A DNA stretch of 64,000 nt from Gp6-AA40 sp035571515 (GTDB lineage: Bacteria > Acidobacteriota > Vicinamibacteria > Vicinamibacterales > UBA2999). Within the stretch, counting starts at the first letter, position 1; each line of letters opens with the position of its first letter. This document shows, in pieces, positions 44,890 through 55,291 of the stretch. The notes under the pieces were generated by a model, which saw only the letters and a program-made list of their open reading frames with translations, did no database searches and was not told the DNA's origin. The translations under genes were made by a program, and so were the position numbers. The stretch is from NCBI GenBank assembly GCA_035571515.1, contig DATNCQ010000094.1, forward strand, positions 1 to 64,000, given 5' to 3'.

Positions 44890-45029
44890 GATGGCTGTCC
44901 CTCCTTGCTGTGTTCCGCTGTTAACGCATGGACACTCCGCTGGGTGGAAGAGAGGTGAGAAACGGCACGGTTGCGCGGAATCTACTCCTGCTCACCGTGA
45001 GTGTCAACGAGGAGCACTTTCGGTCGATG

Positions 45030-45428
45030 CTACGGCACCTGCGCCTGGCTCGATGCGCCGAACAGCTTCTGGCCCGTGCTGTTGAGGGTGATGTTGCGCG
45101 CGTTGGCGGTGTTGCTGCCGTCGCGCGACCGGCTGCCTTCGACGGTGACGACGGTGCCGATCTTCAGCGAGTTCCGCGTCCATCCGAGCCTGACGAGACT
45201 GGTCGGGCTGCCGAGCTCCCAGCCCCAGTTGGCGACCTTGCCGGCTTCGTCCATGACGTCGATGTAGAACCACGCGTGTGGATTGGTCCACTCGATCTTC
45301 GTCACCGTGCCCACGAGCTTCACCGGCTTGTCGGCGTCGAATTCCGCGGCGAACGAATGGTGCGCGTAGGCGGGCGCCGCGGCCGCAATCGATCCGGCGA
45401 TTATGAAGGCGGCGAGCATCGTTCGCAT
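45030..45428 (-). CDS. Exported DUF6152-like protein
   Basis: 132 residues. The signal ends AAPAYAHHSFAAEFD; the HHSFAAEFD motif right after cleavage, then KLVGTVTKIEWTNPHAWFYIDV and GWELGSPTSLVRLGWTRNSLK, match the DUF6152 pattern by memory. The mature protein is a small OB-like beta barrel. It lies 27 bp downstream of another exported protein that is often paired with this family in acidobacterial genomes (inference). Function unknown. Confidence 0.8.
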   Translation of the reverse strand: MRTMLAAFIIAGSIAAAAPAYAHHSFAAEFDADKPVKLVGTVTKIEWTNPHAWFYIDVMDEAGKVANWGWELGSPTSLVRLGWTRNSLKIGTVVTVEGSRSRDGSNTANARNITLNSTGQKLFGASSQAQVP

Positions 45429-45455
45429 GTGCGATCTCCAGCGAGGTGAGACGGG

Positions 45456-46466
45456 CTATTTGCCGACCAGATGCTCCGCCTTGTTGTTCTCGCAGACGTA
45501 GGCGACGACTTCCTCCGCGGGCGCCAGCTCCCAGTTCAACGTCTGGTTCCACGGCCTGCTGAACGCGCCGGGATCATCGAAGACGACCCGAATCTCGAGG
45601 TGGCCGACATCGGGGCGCCGGATCCGCTCGGTGACGTGCAGCATCTCGCTGTGCGGATAGATGCCAATCCAGCTCTTGTCGTTGTAGCCGATGGTGTCAA
45701 CGACGAGCGTGTCGCCGTCCCACTTGCCGATCGAGTGTCCAACCCAGCTCGGATCGGGATCGGGCGGGTGAGGACGGCCGTCGAGGAAGATCTGCCGGAA
45801 CCCGCCGCTGTCTTCGAAGAGCACGACGAGCAGCGAGGGCGTCTGGACGGTCTTCGCCATGAACGGCCCGATCGACGCGGGCGTCGGCAGCCCCTGCGGG
45901 AGGCATCGCGTATGGGGCGCATCCTTGAGCGCGTTGCCGAGGCGCTCCTGCAGCGCGGCGGCCGCCCATGGCAACAGCGCCGGCGGCTCGGGGTAGCGAT
46001 CTTCGTTGGCGAGCCAGACGCCGGAGAAGTCTGGCCTCCCCGCGAGACGAGGAACCGGGCCTCTCGGCACCTTTGCCCGGTTGCGGAGCACCGCGGCAAG
46101 CGTACCCGGATCGTCACCCAGCGTGTTGAGCGACACACCTTCCGCGAGGCGCATATCCAGCTGCCGCGTCTGCCCTGCCTGGATCGCGATGTCCTGCCGC
46201 GCAAACGGCTCGAACGCGCAGCACGGCATCGAGATGGAGATGTCGTACGATCCCGCGGGCAGCGGCGCAAGACGATATCGTCCGTCCGCGCTCGTCACCG
46301 CGCGAACGATGGCGCCGCCCTGCCGGTTCTTGGCCTGAACAGGGGCGTTGGGGACCGGGGCGCCGGTGGGGCCGGTCACCACGCCGGTCAAGATGCCACC
46401 GCCACCCTGCGCGAGCGCAACCGCGCTGACGATGACTACCCAGGCCGAGATGACGAGCCGGCGCAT
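45456..46466 (-). CDS. Exported protein with carboxypeptidase-regulatory-like domain
   Basis: 336 residues. After the signal (MRRLVISAWVVIVSAVALAQ) comes a CnaB-like domain (GILTGVVTGPTGAPVPNAPVQAK ... YRLAPLPAGSYDISISMPC, about 25-105). The C-terminal part has RPDFSGVWLANEDRYPEPPALLPWAAAALQERLG and HPPDPDPSWVGHSIGKWDGDTLVVDTIGYNDKSW, typical of a large unnamed family of exported proteins in Acidobacteriota. Probably periplasmic. Coupled to the DUF6152-like gene. Confidence 0.8.
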   Translation of the reverse strand: MRRLVISAWVVIVSAVALAQGGGGILTGVVTGPTGAPVPNAPVQAKNRQGGAIVRAVTSADGRYRLAPLPAGSYDISISMPCCAFEPFARQDIAIQAGQTRQLDMRLAEGVSLNTLGDDPGTLAAVLRNRAKVPRGPVPRLAGRPDFSGVWLANEDRYPEPPALLPWAAAALQERLGNALKDAPHTRCLPQGLPTPASIGPFMAKTVQTPSLLVVLFEDSGGFRQIFLDGRPHPPDPDPSWVGHSIGKWDGDTLVVDTIGYNDKSWIGIYPHSEMLHVTERIRRPDVGHLEIRVVFDDPGAFSRPWNQTLNWELAPAEEVVAYVCENNKAEHLVGK

Positions 46467-46530
46467 GACGCGACTCCTTTGGCGTCCGTTTGGCTTCGAG
46501 ATGCCGCGGATTGTACACCGCGGCCCTCCG

Positions 46531-47217
46531 TCATCTCGTAATCCAGGGCTTGAACTGGTCTTCCTTCTCGAGGCGGGCGGCGATCGTTTCCGCTTCGCGG
46601 CGGGTCGGATACTTTCCGATGCGGACGCGGAACATCTTCGGGATGCCGCTGGGCGGCATCGTCACGAACGTGGGATACCCCTTGTCGGCGAGGCGCTTCG
46701 CGATGGCGTCGGCCTCGCGTCGATCGTTGACCGCCGCGACCTGGACGACGAAGCCGTTGCCCCCAGGCTCGCCGGGGATCGTTGATGGTGCGGCTGCGGA
46801 GGCAGAGAGGGGCGTCCTGACCTGCGGGAGCTTCGGTGCGGCCGGCTTCGCTGTCGTCGCCACAGGCACCGCAGCCCCGAGCGAAGTCGAGGGGGCTCCC
46901 GGCCGCAATCGCTCCTCGGGCAGCCCCTGCCCCTCCAGCCGCTCGGGGTAGGTCAGCGTCTCCTGCGACGCGACGGGCGCACTGCTGGGGATAGCGGACG
47001 AGGGCACCGGCTCCGCTGGACGAAGGACGTCCGCGGTCGGATCGGTCACCGCATCGACGGACGCCTCGACGGTATCTGCGGTCCGCTGCGTACGCACGCC
47101 GCGGCCGACCATCACGCCACACAGGAAGATGACTACGGCGACGACCGTGGAGGCCATGAAGAGAAAGACCAGCTGCTTACCATTCAGCTGAATCTCATGA
47201 AGGCCTTCGTCTGCCAT
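46531..47217 (-). CDS. SPOR-domain envelope protein
   Basis: 228 residues. Cytoplasmic N-terminus, one TM helix (VFLFMASTVVAVVIFLCGVMVG, about 17-38), a Pro/Ala-rich periplasmic linker and a C-terminal SPOR domain (FVVQVAAVNDRREADAIAKRLADKGYPTFV ... FRVRIGKYPTRREAETIAARLE). SPOR domains bind septal peptidoglycan lacking stem peptides. The linker contains LRPGAPSTSLGAAVPV, encoded by a CCCTCGAC..GCTCGGGG-type repeat (46874-46896). Confidence 0.88.
   Translation of the reverse strand: MADEGLHEIQLNGKQLVFLFMASTVVAVVIFLCGVMVGRGVRTQRTADTVEASVDAVTDPTADVLRPAEPVPSSAIPSSAPVASQETLTYPERLEGQGLPEERLRPGAPSTSLGAAVPVATTAKPAAPKLPQVRTPLSASAAAPSTIPGEPGGNGFVVQVAAVNDRREADAIAKRLADKGYPTFVTMPPSGIPKMFRVRIGKYPTRREAETIAARLEKEDQFKPWITR
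46874..46896. repeat. CCCTCGAC..GCTCGGGG-type repeat inside the SPOR gene
   Basis: Plus-strand GCCCCGAGCGAAGTCGAGGGG. In frame on the minus strand as PSTSLG, in a disordered linker. Same family as 23524 and 62020. Confidence 0.65.
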
Positions 47218-47306
47218 TACTTGAGGTGTCGGGATTCTAACACGCTACCCGTTGTGTGTCGCGTCTTTTTCGCGCGGCTGGCGTCGGCCGCAGGGCGGAG
47301 CGAAGG

Positions 47307-48941
47307 CTAGCGCAGCGTGTCGAGCAGGCGGCGCGCCTCGGTGTTCCCGGGCTGGCGCGTGAGGATGGTCTGCAGCTCGCTGCGCGCGGCATCCACGTTC
47401 TTCGCCTGGATGTAGGCGTCGGCAAGAGTGAGATGCGCGTCGATCTGATCGTCGCTCCAGATGGAAATCTTCAGCTCGTCGATCGCATCCGCCAGCTGGC
47501 CCTGGCGCAGGTAGACACGCCCGAGCAGCAGGTGCGCCTCGCGCTCGTACGGCGAGAGGTAGATGGCGCGCCGAAGCTCGCCGACGGCTTCCGCGTCGCG
47601 TTGGGCCTGGAACAGGCGCCGGCCGCTCTCGACGTGAAACACCGCCTGTTCGCGCTGGTCGCGCTGCTCCGCCGCCGCAATCGCCTCCTCGACGCGCGGC
47701 GTGCCGGCGACGTCGAGCTCCGCCTTGACCCGTTCGAGGTTCGGGGGAATCGCGTCCGTGCCGGGGTGCTTGGCGTCCCAGTCCGCGTAGGTCGAGGAGA
47801 GACGCTTGGCGAGCTCCTTCTCCCGCTGCCCTTCCGCCGCGTTGGCGGACGCCTGCAGCGCGACGCCGAGAATCCAGTGCGCCGCGGCATCCTGCGGGTT
47901 GCGCCGCACTGTCTCGCGCAGCCACGTCACCGCGGTCAGCGTGTTGTGCGCGAGCCACGCCGCGTAGCCGAGATTGAAGGTCAGATCGGGATCGGCGGGA
48001 TTGGCGTCGACGGCCTGCCTGAAGAAGTCCTGCGCCGAGGCATCCGGTGAGCGGGCGGTCCGGCGCAGCTCCGCGATGCCGAGGTCGTTGAGCAGCGCCG
48101 CGTCGCGCTTCTCGCGGTTGAGCGCCGTCAGCTGATCGATCGCCTCCGCCTGCTGCCCGAGGCTCATCGCCGAGAGTGCCGCGTAGAAACGCGCCTGTCG
48201 CGACAAGGGATGGCGCGCGGGCACCTGGCGCGCGACGTCGAGCGCCTGCCGGTGGTTCCCCTGCTCGGTGTAGACGTTCCACAGCGCGAGGCGCGCACGC
48301 TGAAAATCGGGAGCGAGGCGGAGCGCCTCCTTCAGGAAGACGACCTGCGTTGCCGGGTTTTCGGCGACCGATCCCTTCACGTACTGCTCGAAGGCGGCAA
48401 TCGGCGGATGCCCGCTTTCCATCTCCGTCGTGGTCACCGTGGAATCGGGCAGCAGGCGGCGCCCGACGCGGGCGAAGAGGCCGAAGAAGTCGGTCAGCGG
48501 CCCCTGCTCCATGATGTCCGGGAACGTCCGCCCGGCGTCGAGCCGCAGCGCGCGGGCACGGACGGTCAGCACGTTGCCGTCGATCGCGAACGAGCCGGTG
48601 ACGACCTGCTCGGCGCCGACGATCTGGCCGACGCGGATGATGGTCGCCTCGCTGAGCGCCGCGACCGGCGGCACGCGGAGGTGCTCGAAGGCGCGGAGAC
48701 GATCCTCGCGCGAGATCGCGCGGGCGCCGAGCGCGACCAGATCGTCGGTGAGCGCGACCGCGGCCCCTTCGCCGAGCCAGGTGAAGCGCGGCTCGCGCGT
48801 CGCGTTCTCGAACGGCATCACCAGTTGTCTCGCGCCCACCGGAACGGGCGACTGGGCGCTCGCGGAAATGCAAAATGCAAGATGCAAAATGCAAACACTA
48901 CATAGTGCGAAACAGCGGGGTAAACGTCGACGCGCCCTCAC
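47307..48941 (-). CDS. Exported TPR-repeat protein
   Basis: 544 residues from GTG 48939-48941, chosen because it gives a complete signal peptide (MRARRRLPRCFALCSVCILH ... SASAQ). An ATG about 48 nt upstream is an alternative. After the signal, VMPFENATREPRFTWLGEGAAVALTDDL resembles a FlgO/TolB-N-like domain. The rest is tetratricopeptide repeats, e.g. AREALRLAPDFQRARLALWNVYTEQGN, DLTFNLGYAAWLAHN, AHLLLGRVYLRQGQLADAIDEL. Probably a periplasmic scaffold. The hydrophobic core of the signal is encoded by a 7-bp word array (48868-48897). Confidence 0.82.
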   Translation of the reverse strand: MRARRRLPRCFALCSVCILHLAFCISASAQSPVPVGARQLVMPFENATREPRFTWLGEGAAVALTDDLVALGARAISREDRLRAFEHLRVPPVAALSEATIIRVGQIVGAEQVVTGSFAIDGNVLTVRARALRLDAGRTFPDIMEQGPLTDFFGLFARVGRRLLPDSTVTTTEMESGHPPIAAFEQYVKGSVAENPATQVVFLKEALRLAPDFQRARLALWNVYTEQGNHRQALDVARQVPARHPLSRQARFYAALSAMSLGQQAEAIDQLTALNREKRDAALLNDLGIAELRRTARSPDASAQDFFRQAVDANPADPDLTFNLGYAAWLAHNTLTAVTWLRETVRRNPQDAAAHWILGVALQASANAAEGQREKELAKRLSSTYADWDAKHPGTDAIPPNLERVKAELDVAGTPRVEEAIAAAEQRDQREQAVFHVESGRRLFQAQRDAEAVGELRRAIYLSPYEREAHLLLGRVYLRQGQLADAIDELKISIWSDDQIDAHLTLADAYIQAKNVDAARSELQTILTRQPGNTEARRLLDTLR

Positions 48942-48996
48942 CCCGTCGATTCGATCAATGCAGGGTTTGCATGTTGCATTTTGCATTTTGAATTGA
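48868..48996. repeat. Inverted pair of 7-bp word arrays (ATGCAAA) forming the TPR gene 5' end
   Basis: The left arm (48869-48897) is ATGCAAA ATGCAAG ATGCAAA ATGCAAA. The right arm (about 48966-48994) is TTTGCAT GTTGCAT TTTGCAT TTTGAAT. About 68 bp lie between. On the minus strand the left arm is read in frame as VCILHLAFCIS, the hydrophobic core of the signal peptide, while the right arm spans the preceding upstream region. Confidence 0.8.
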
Positions 48997-49000
48997 CCCG

Positions 49001-49585
49001 CTATCCTGCGGCCCGAGCGGGTCGCACCAGCACCGACATCAGGCACTGTCCCGCCCCCGTCGCCCGGCACTGCTCGGTCCCCACTTCGACGTCGAGGTTG
49101 AACAGGTACATCAGTCTGCGGATGGCCGACGCATAGAACTCGCACAGCGGCTGCTCGACCCGGTCGCGCACCTCGCAGAAGATCGAGCCGCGGATGTCGA
49201 CGGCGCCTCGTCCCTTCCGCCACTTCACGATCGCCCGGCTGCCGCGGTAGGTCGTCCGGATCATCTTGCGCGCGACGCGCATCACCAGGTGGACGCGGAT
49301 GCCGGGCGGCGCCGCGCGGATGACGGCGCGCTCGAACGCCGGCAGGTCGGCGACCGTCCACTCCGCCGTGTACTCACCGGCACGACCGGCGATCAGACGA
49401 TACGGCTCGCCTTCCTGCCGCAGGAAACTGAGCACGGCCGCAAGCGGCGCCAGCCCGATACGGCCGTCGCGCAGGCCGGATGGATTGAGCCACGATTCGT
49501 AGAATTCGAGCCGCGTCGGCAGCAGATCCGCGATGCCCTGGTGCAGGCTCGCCACGAGCAGCCGACCTATGCCGGCTTCAATCAT
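49001..49585 (-). CDS. V4R-like domain protein
   Basis: 194 residues from ATG 49583-49585. The C-terminal section, FYASAIRRLMYLFNLDVEVGTEQCRATGAGQCLMSVL, resembles the V4R (4-vinyl reductase) small-molecule-binding domain that closes with a Cys-rich C..G...C motif. N-terminal helices (GIGRLLVASLHQGIADLLPTRLEFYESWL) precede it. V4R domains sense hydrophobic ligands or metals. I am not sure of the family. It is divergent from argS, with 101 bp between. Confidence 0.55.
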   Translation of the reverse strand: MIEAGIGRLLVASLHQGIADLLPTRLEFYESWLNPSGLRDGRIGLAPLAAVLSFLRQEGEPYRLIAGRAGEYTAEWTVADLPAFERAVIRAAPPGIRVHLVMRVARKMIRTTYRGSRAIVKWRKGRGAVDIRGSIFCEVRDRVEQPLCEFYASAIRRLMYLFNLDVEVGTEQCRATGAGQCLMSVLVRPARAAG

Positions 49586-49686
49586 GCGCAATGTCTGATA
49601 ACGTACAGGTGGCAGGAACGCACGCCTGACGACCACGAGCGCGCGCGGCTTGCAGCCGGACGCGACAACTTCCCAGCGTACCACGA

Positions 49687-51753
49687 ATGATCCTTCCCGT
49701 TCACGATCGTCTTCGCGTGCATCTCGCGCGCCTGTTGATGTCGCTCTACTCGCTTGACGAGACGGCGGTGCCGGCGGTCGTGCTCGACTACCCGCCGAAT
49801 CGCGAGCTGGGCGATCTCGGCACGCCGGTCTCCTTCGAGCTCGCGCGCCGGCTGAGGAAGGCGCCGCGGGCGATTGCACAGGAGATCGCCGGCGCGTTCG
49901 GATCGCTCGAAGGCGTTCGCCAGGTCTCCGCGGCACCAAATGGCTACCTGAACTTCTTCCTGGAACGGCGCGAGTTCCTGCTGGGCCGGCTCTCCCCCGC
50001 CGTGCCGGCGCAGAGCCGCCCCGTGGCGGGCAAAGCCATCGTCGAGCACACCGCGATCAACCCGAACAAGGCGGCCCACATCGGCCACCTTCGCAACGCG
50101 GCGCTCGGCGACACGCTCGTGCGCGTGCTGCGCTTCCGCGGCATCCCGGTCGAGGTGCAGAACTACATCGACGATACCGGCGTCCAAGTCGCCGACGTCG
50201 TCGTCGGCTTCGGCGTGCTCGAAGGGAAGACGCTCGATCAGATCCGCCACACCGCAGACACCACGCGCTTCGATTACTACTGCTGGGATCTCTACGCCCG
50301 GGTGACCGAGTGGTACGAGCAGGACAAGGCGCGGCTCGAGACGCGCGCGCGGACGCTGCACGACATCGAGCACGGCGGCAACGACAACGCCGAGATCGCC
50401 GCCTTCATCGCCGATCGCATCGTCCGCTGCCACCTGCAGACGATGGGGCGGATGAACGTCGACTACGACCTGCTCACGTGGGAAGGAGACATCCTGCGCC
50501 TGAAGTTCTGGGCGCAGGCGTTCGACGTGCTGAAAGCCAAGAAGGCGGTGTATCTCGCGACCGAGGGACGTCTCGCGGGCTGCTGGGTCATGCCGATACA
50601 GGAGGACCTCGAGACAAATCCCAAAAACCAAATCCCAAATCCCAAATCCCAGGAACCCGACGGATCCCGCATCCCGGATCCCGGACCCCGGCCCGGCGAC
50701 GAAGCCGAAGGCGAGGAGCGCGAGAAAGTGATCGTGCGCTCCAACGGCGTCGTCACCTACGTCGGCAAGGACATCGCGTACCAGTTCTGGAAGCTGGGAC
50801 TGCTCGGCAAGGACTTTCACTATCGCGTGTTCGCGCCACGCGAGCGCGCCCCGCTCTGGGCGACGTGCACGACCGGCGGCGCCAGCGGCCACCCGATGTT
50901 CGGCGGCGCCGCGTACGTCTACAACGTGATCGACGTGCGGCAGTCGTACCTGCAGAAGCTGCTGAAGCAGGCGCTCATCGCCGTCGGCCACCCGGAAGGC
51001 GCCGAGCGGTCGCACCACTTCTCGTACGAGATGGTCGCGCTGTCGCACGCCACCGCGCGCGAGCTTGGCTACGCGCCGCCCGCGGATTCGGAGGATGCGA
51101 AGCGTCCCTTCGTCGAGGTGTCGGGACGCAAGGGGCTCGGCGTGAAGGCGGACGACCTGCTGGACACGCTGATTCGGTCCGCCGGCACCGAGGTGGGGAC
51201 GCGGAACCCGGAACTGGGCGAGGCGGACCGGCAGCGCATCGCGGAGACGATTGCCATCGCCGCCGTCCGCTATTTCATGATCAAGTTCTCGCGCGGCAAG
51301 GTGATTGCGTTCGACCTGGCCGAGGCGCTCAGCTTCGAGGGCGAGAGCGGCCCCTACATCCAGTACGCCGTCGTCCGCGCCAACAACATTTTTCAGAAGC
51401 TGCAGCAGCGCGACGGCCTCGACGAGGCCGCCCTGCTGAAGACGCTGCGTGACGTGCCGCCGGGCGAGCTCGATGGCGCCAATGGCACTCACGAGCTATG
51501 GGGACTGGTGCTCGACGCCGCCCGGCTCGACGAGGTGGTCGAACAGGTCGTCCGGTCGCTCGAATTCTCGGTGCTCGCAAAATACGCATTCACACTTGCG
51601 CAGGCGTTCAACGCCTTCTATCATCGCGCACCTATCCTCAACGAAGAGCGTGACGACGTGCGACGGTGGCGTGCGGCGGCCGTCATCTACCTTCGGAATC
51701 AGTTGAGGACGGCCCTGGATCTGATGGGCGTGGACGTGCCGCCCCGGATGTGA
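49687..51753 (+). CDS. argS: Arginyl-tRNA synthetase with repeat-encoded insert
   Basis: 688 residues, longer than the usual 550-600. The N-terminal Add1-like domain reads LGDLGTPVSFELARRLRKAPRAIAQEIAG. The class I signature is HIGH (HIGHLRNAALGD, 131-142), followed by NYIDDTGVQVADVVVG. The C-terminal anticodon domain holds YIQYAVVRANNIFQKL. It charges tRNA-Arg. Residues about 310-337 (TNPKNQIPNPKSQEPD ... IPDPGPRPG) come from a word array (50615-50695) and lie between CWVMPIQEDLE and VIVRSNGVVTYVGKDIAYQ, where most ArgRS have only a short linker. Confidence 0.93.
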   Translation: MILPVHDRLRVHLARLLMSLYSLDETAVPAVVLDYPPNRELGDLGTPVSFELARRLRKAPRAIAQEIAGAFGSLEGVRQVSAAPNGYLNFFLERREFLLGRLSPAVPAQSRPVAGKAIVEHTAINPNKAAHIGHLRNAALGDTLVRVLRFRGIPVEVQNYIDDTGVQVADVVVGFGVLEGKTLDQIRHTADTTRFDYYCWDLYARVTEWYEQDKARLETRARTLHDIEHGGNDNAEIAAFIADRIVRCHLQTMGRMNVDYDLLTWEGDILRLKFWAQAFDVLKAKKAVYLATEGRLAGCWVMPIQEDLETNPKNQIPNPKSQEPDGSRIPDPGPRPGDEAEGEEREKVIVRSNGVVTYVGKDIAYQFWKLGLLGKDFHYRVFAPRERAPLWATCTTGGASGHPMFGGAAYVYNVIDVRQSYLQKLLKQALIAVGHPEGAERSHHFSYEMVALSHATARELGYAPPADSEDAKRPFVEVSGRKGLGVKADDLLDTLIRSAGTEVGTRNPELGEADRQRIAETIAIAAVRYFMIKFSRGKVIAFDLAEALSFEGESGPYIQYAVVRANNIFQKLQQRDGLDEAALLKTLRDVPPGELDGANGTHELWGLVLDAARLDEVVEQVVRSLEFSVLAKYAFTLAQAFNAFYHRAPILNEERDDVRRWRAAAVIYLRNQLRTALDLMGVDVPPRM
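50615..50695. repeat. 7-bp word array inside argS
   Basis: AAATCCC AAAAACC AAATCCC AAATCCC AAATCCC AGGAACC then GGATCCC GCATCCC GGATCCC GGACCCC GGCCC. Two word types are fused head to tail. Read in frame as an Asn/Pro/Lys then Asp/Pro/Gly-rich insert in the synthetase core. Confidence 0.75.
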
Positions 51754-51757
51754 CCCG

Positions 51758-52441
51758 ATGCCTGTGATTGCGATTGCCCCGTGCAGCAAGCTGCCCGACT
51801 ACGAGGAATCGGTGCGCCGCGCCGGCGGAGAGGTGCGCGTGCTCAACGCCGCCGTCGACCCGCCCGCCGACGCCATGGGATCCGTGCAGGGGCTGCTGCT
51901 GACCGGCGGCGGCGACGTCCGGCCGGACCTCTACGGCGCGGCCGCGCACGCCACGTTCGACCCGGCGGAGCCGGGGCGCGACGAATACGAGATCGCGCTG
52001 GTGCGCCTCGCGCTGGAGAAGGACCTGCCGGTCTTCGCCATCTGTCGCGGCGTGCAACTGCTGAACGTCGCGCGCGGTGGCACGCTCATCCAGGACATCC
52101 CCGACGAAATCGGCACCAGCGTGGAGCACCGCATCAAGGAACCGCGCTTCGCCATTGCGCACGACGTGTGGCTGACGCCCGGCTCGCTGCTGCAGCAGAC
52201 GCTGCAGGAGCGGCTCGAGGACGCCGAATTGTGCGCGGTCAACAGCCGTCACCACCAGGCGCCGAAGGATCTGGGCGAAGGGCTCGTCGCCTCCGCGACC
52301 GCGCCGGACGGCGTGATCGAAGCGGTCGAGGATCCCAACCACCGCTTCGTCCTCGGCGTGCAGTGGCACCCGGAGAACTTCTGGAGGACGGGGGAATTCC
52401 GCACGCTGTTCGAAGCCTTCGTGCAGGCCTGCGGCGGATAA
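51758..52441 (+). CDS. Class-I glutamine amidotransferase-like hydrolase (peptidase C26, PuuD-like)
   Basis: 227 residues. The nucleophile elbow is VFAICRGVQLLNVARGG (Cys), the oxyanion glycine-rich LLLTGGGDVRPDLYG precedes it, and the catalytic His/Glu lie in FVLGVQWHPENFW. This matches gamma-glutamyl-gamma-aminobutyrate hydrolase-type enzymes that cut gamma-glutamyl amides. It starts 4 bp after the argS stop, so it is cotranscribed. Substrate not determined. Confidence 0.88.
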   Translation: MPVIAIAPCSKLPDYEESVRRAGGEVRVLNAAVDPPADAMGSVQGLLLTGGGDVRPDLYGAAAHATFDPAEPGRDEYEIALVRLALEKDLPVFAICRGVQLLNVARGGTLIQDIPDEIGTSVEHRIKEPRFAIAHDVWLTPGSLLQQTLQERLEDAELCAVNSRHHQAPKDLGEGLVASATAPDGVIEAVEDPNHRFVLGVQWHPENFWRTGEFRTLFEAFVQACGG

Positions 52442-52501
52442 CCACGAAGGCGCGCTGCGCGCGCAGCAAACGAAGCCCACGAAGACAAATTCAGGAACGT
52501 A

Positions 52502-52523
52502 GAGGCGGACCTTGGGGTCCGCC

Positions 52524-52525
<2 letters not shown>
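52502..52525. repeat. Gene-end palindrome at the kinase stop
   Basis: GAGGCGGACC-TTGG-GGTCCGCCTC. The kinase stop (TGA, 52526-52524) overlaps its last two bases. It sits between convergent genes and could serve as a terminator stem. Confidence 0.75.
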
Positions 52526-55274
<2,749 letters not shown>

Positions 55275-55285
55275 GAAGTGCGCGG

Positions 55286-55291
55286 ATTATA
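55286..55291 (-). promoter_or_regulatory. -10 box (TATAAT) of the kinase gene
   Basis: Minus-strand TATAAT, 11 nt before the ATG at 55274, overlapping the stop codon region of the RumA-like gene. Predicts a 5' leader of about 4 nt. Confidence 0.45.

Noticed and set aside
44890..45029. Riboswitch or small RNA upstream of the TonB receptor
   Set aside because: No conserved riboswitch core (including the cobalamin type) was recognised; only a Shine-Dalgarno and unstructured sequence are visible.
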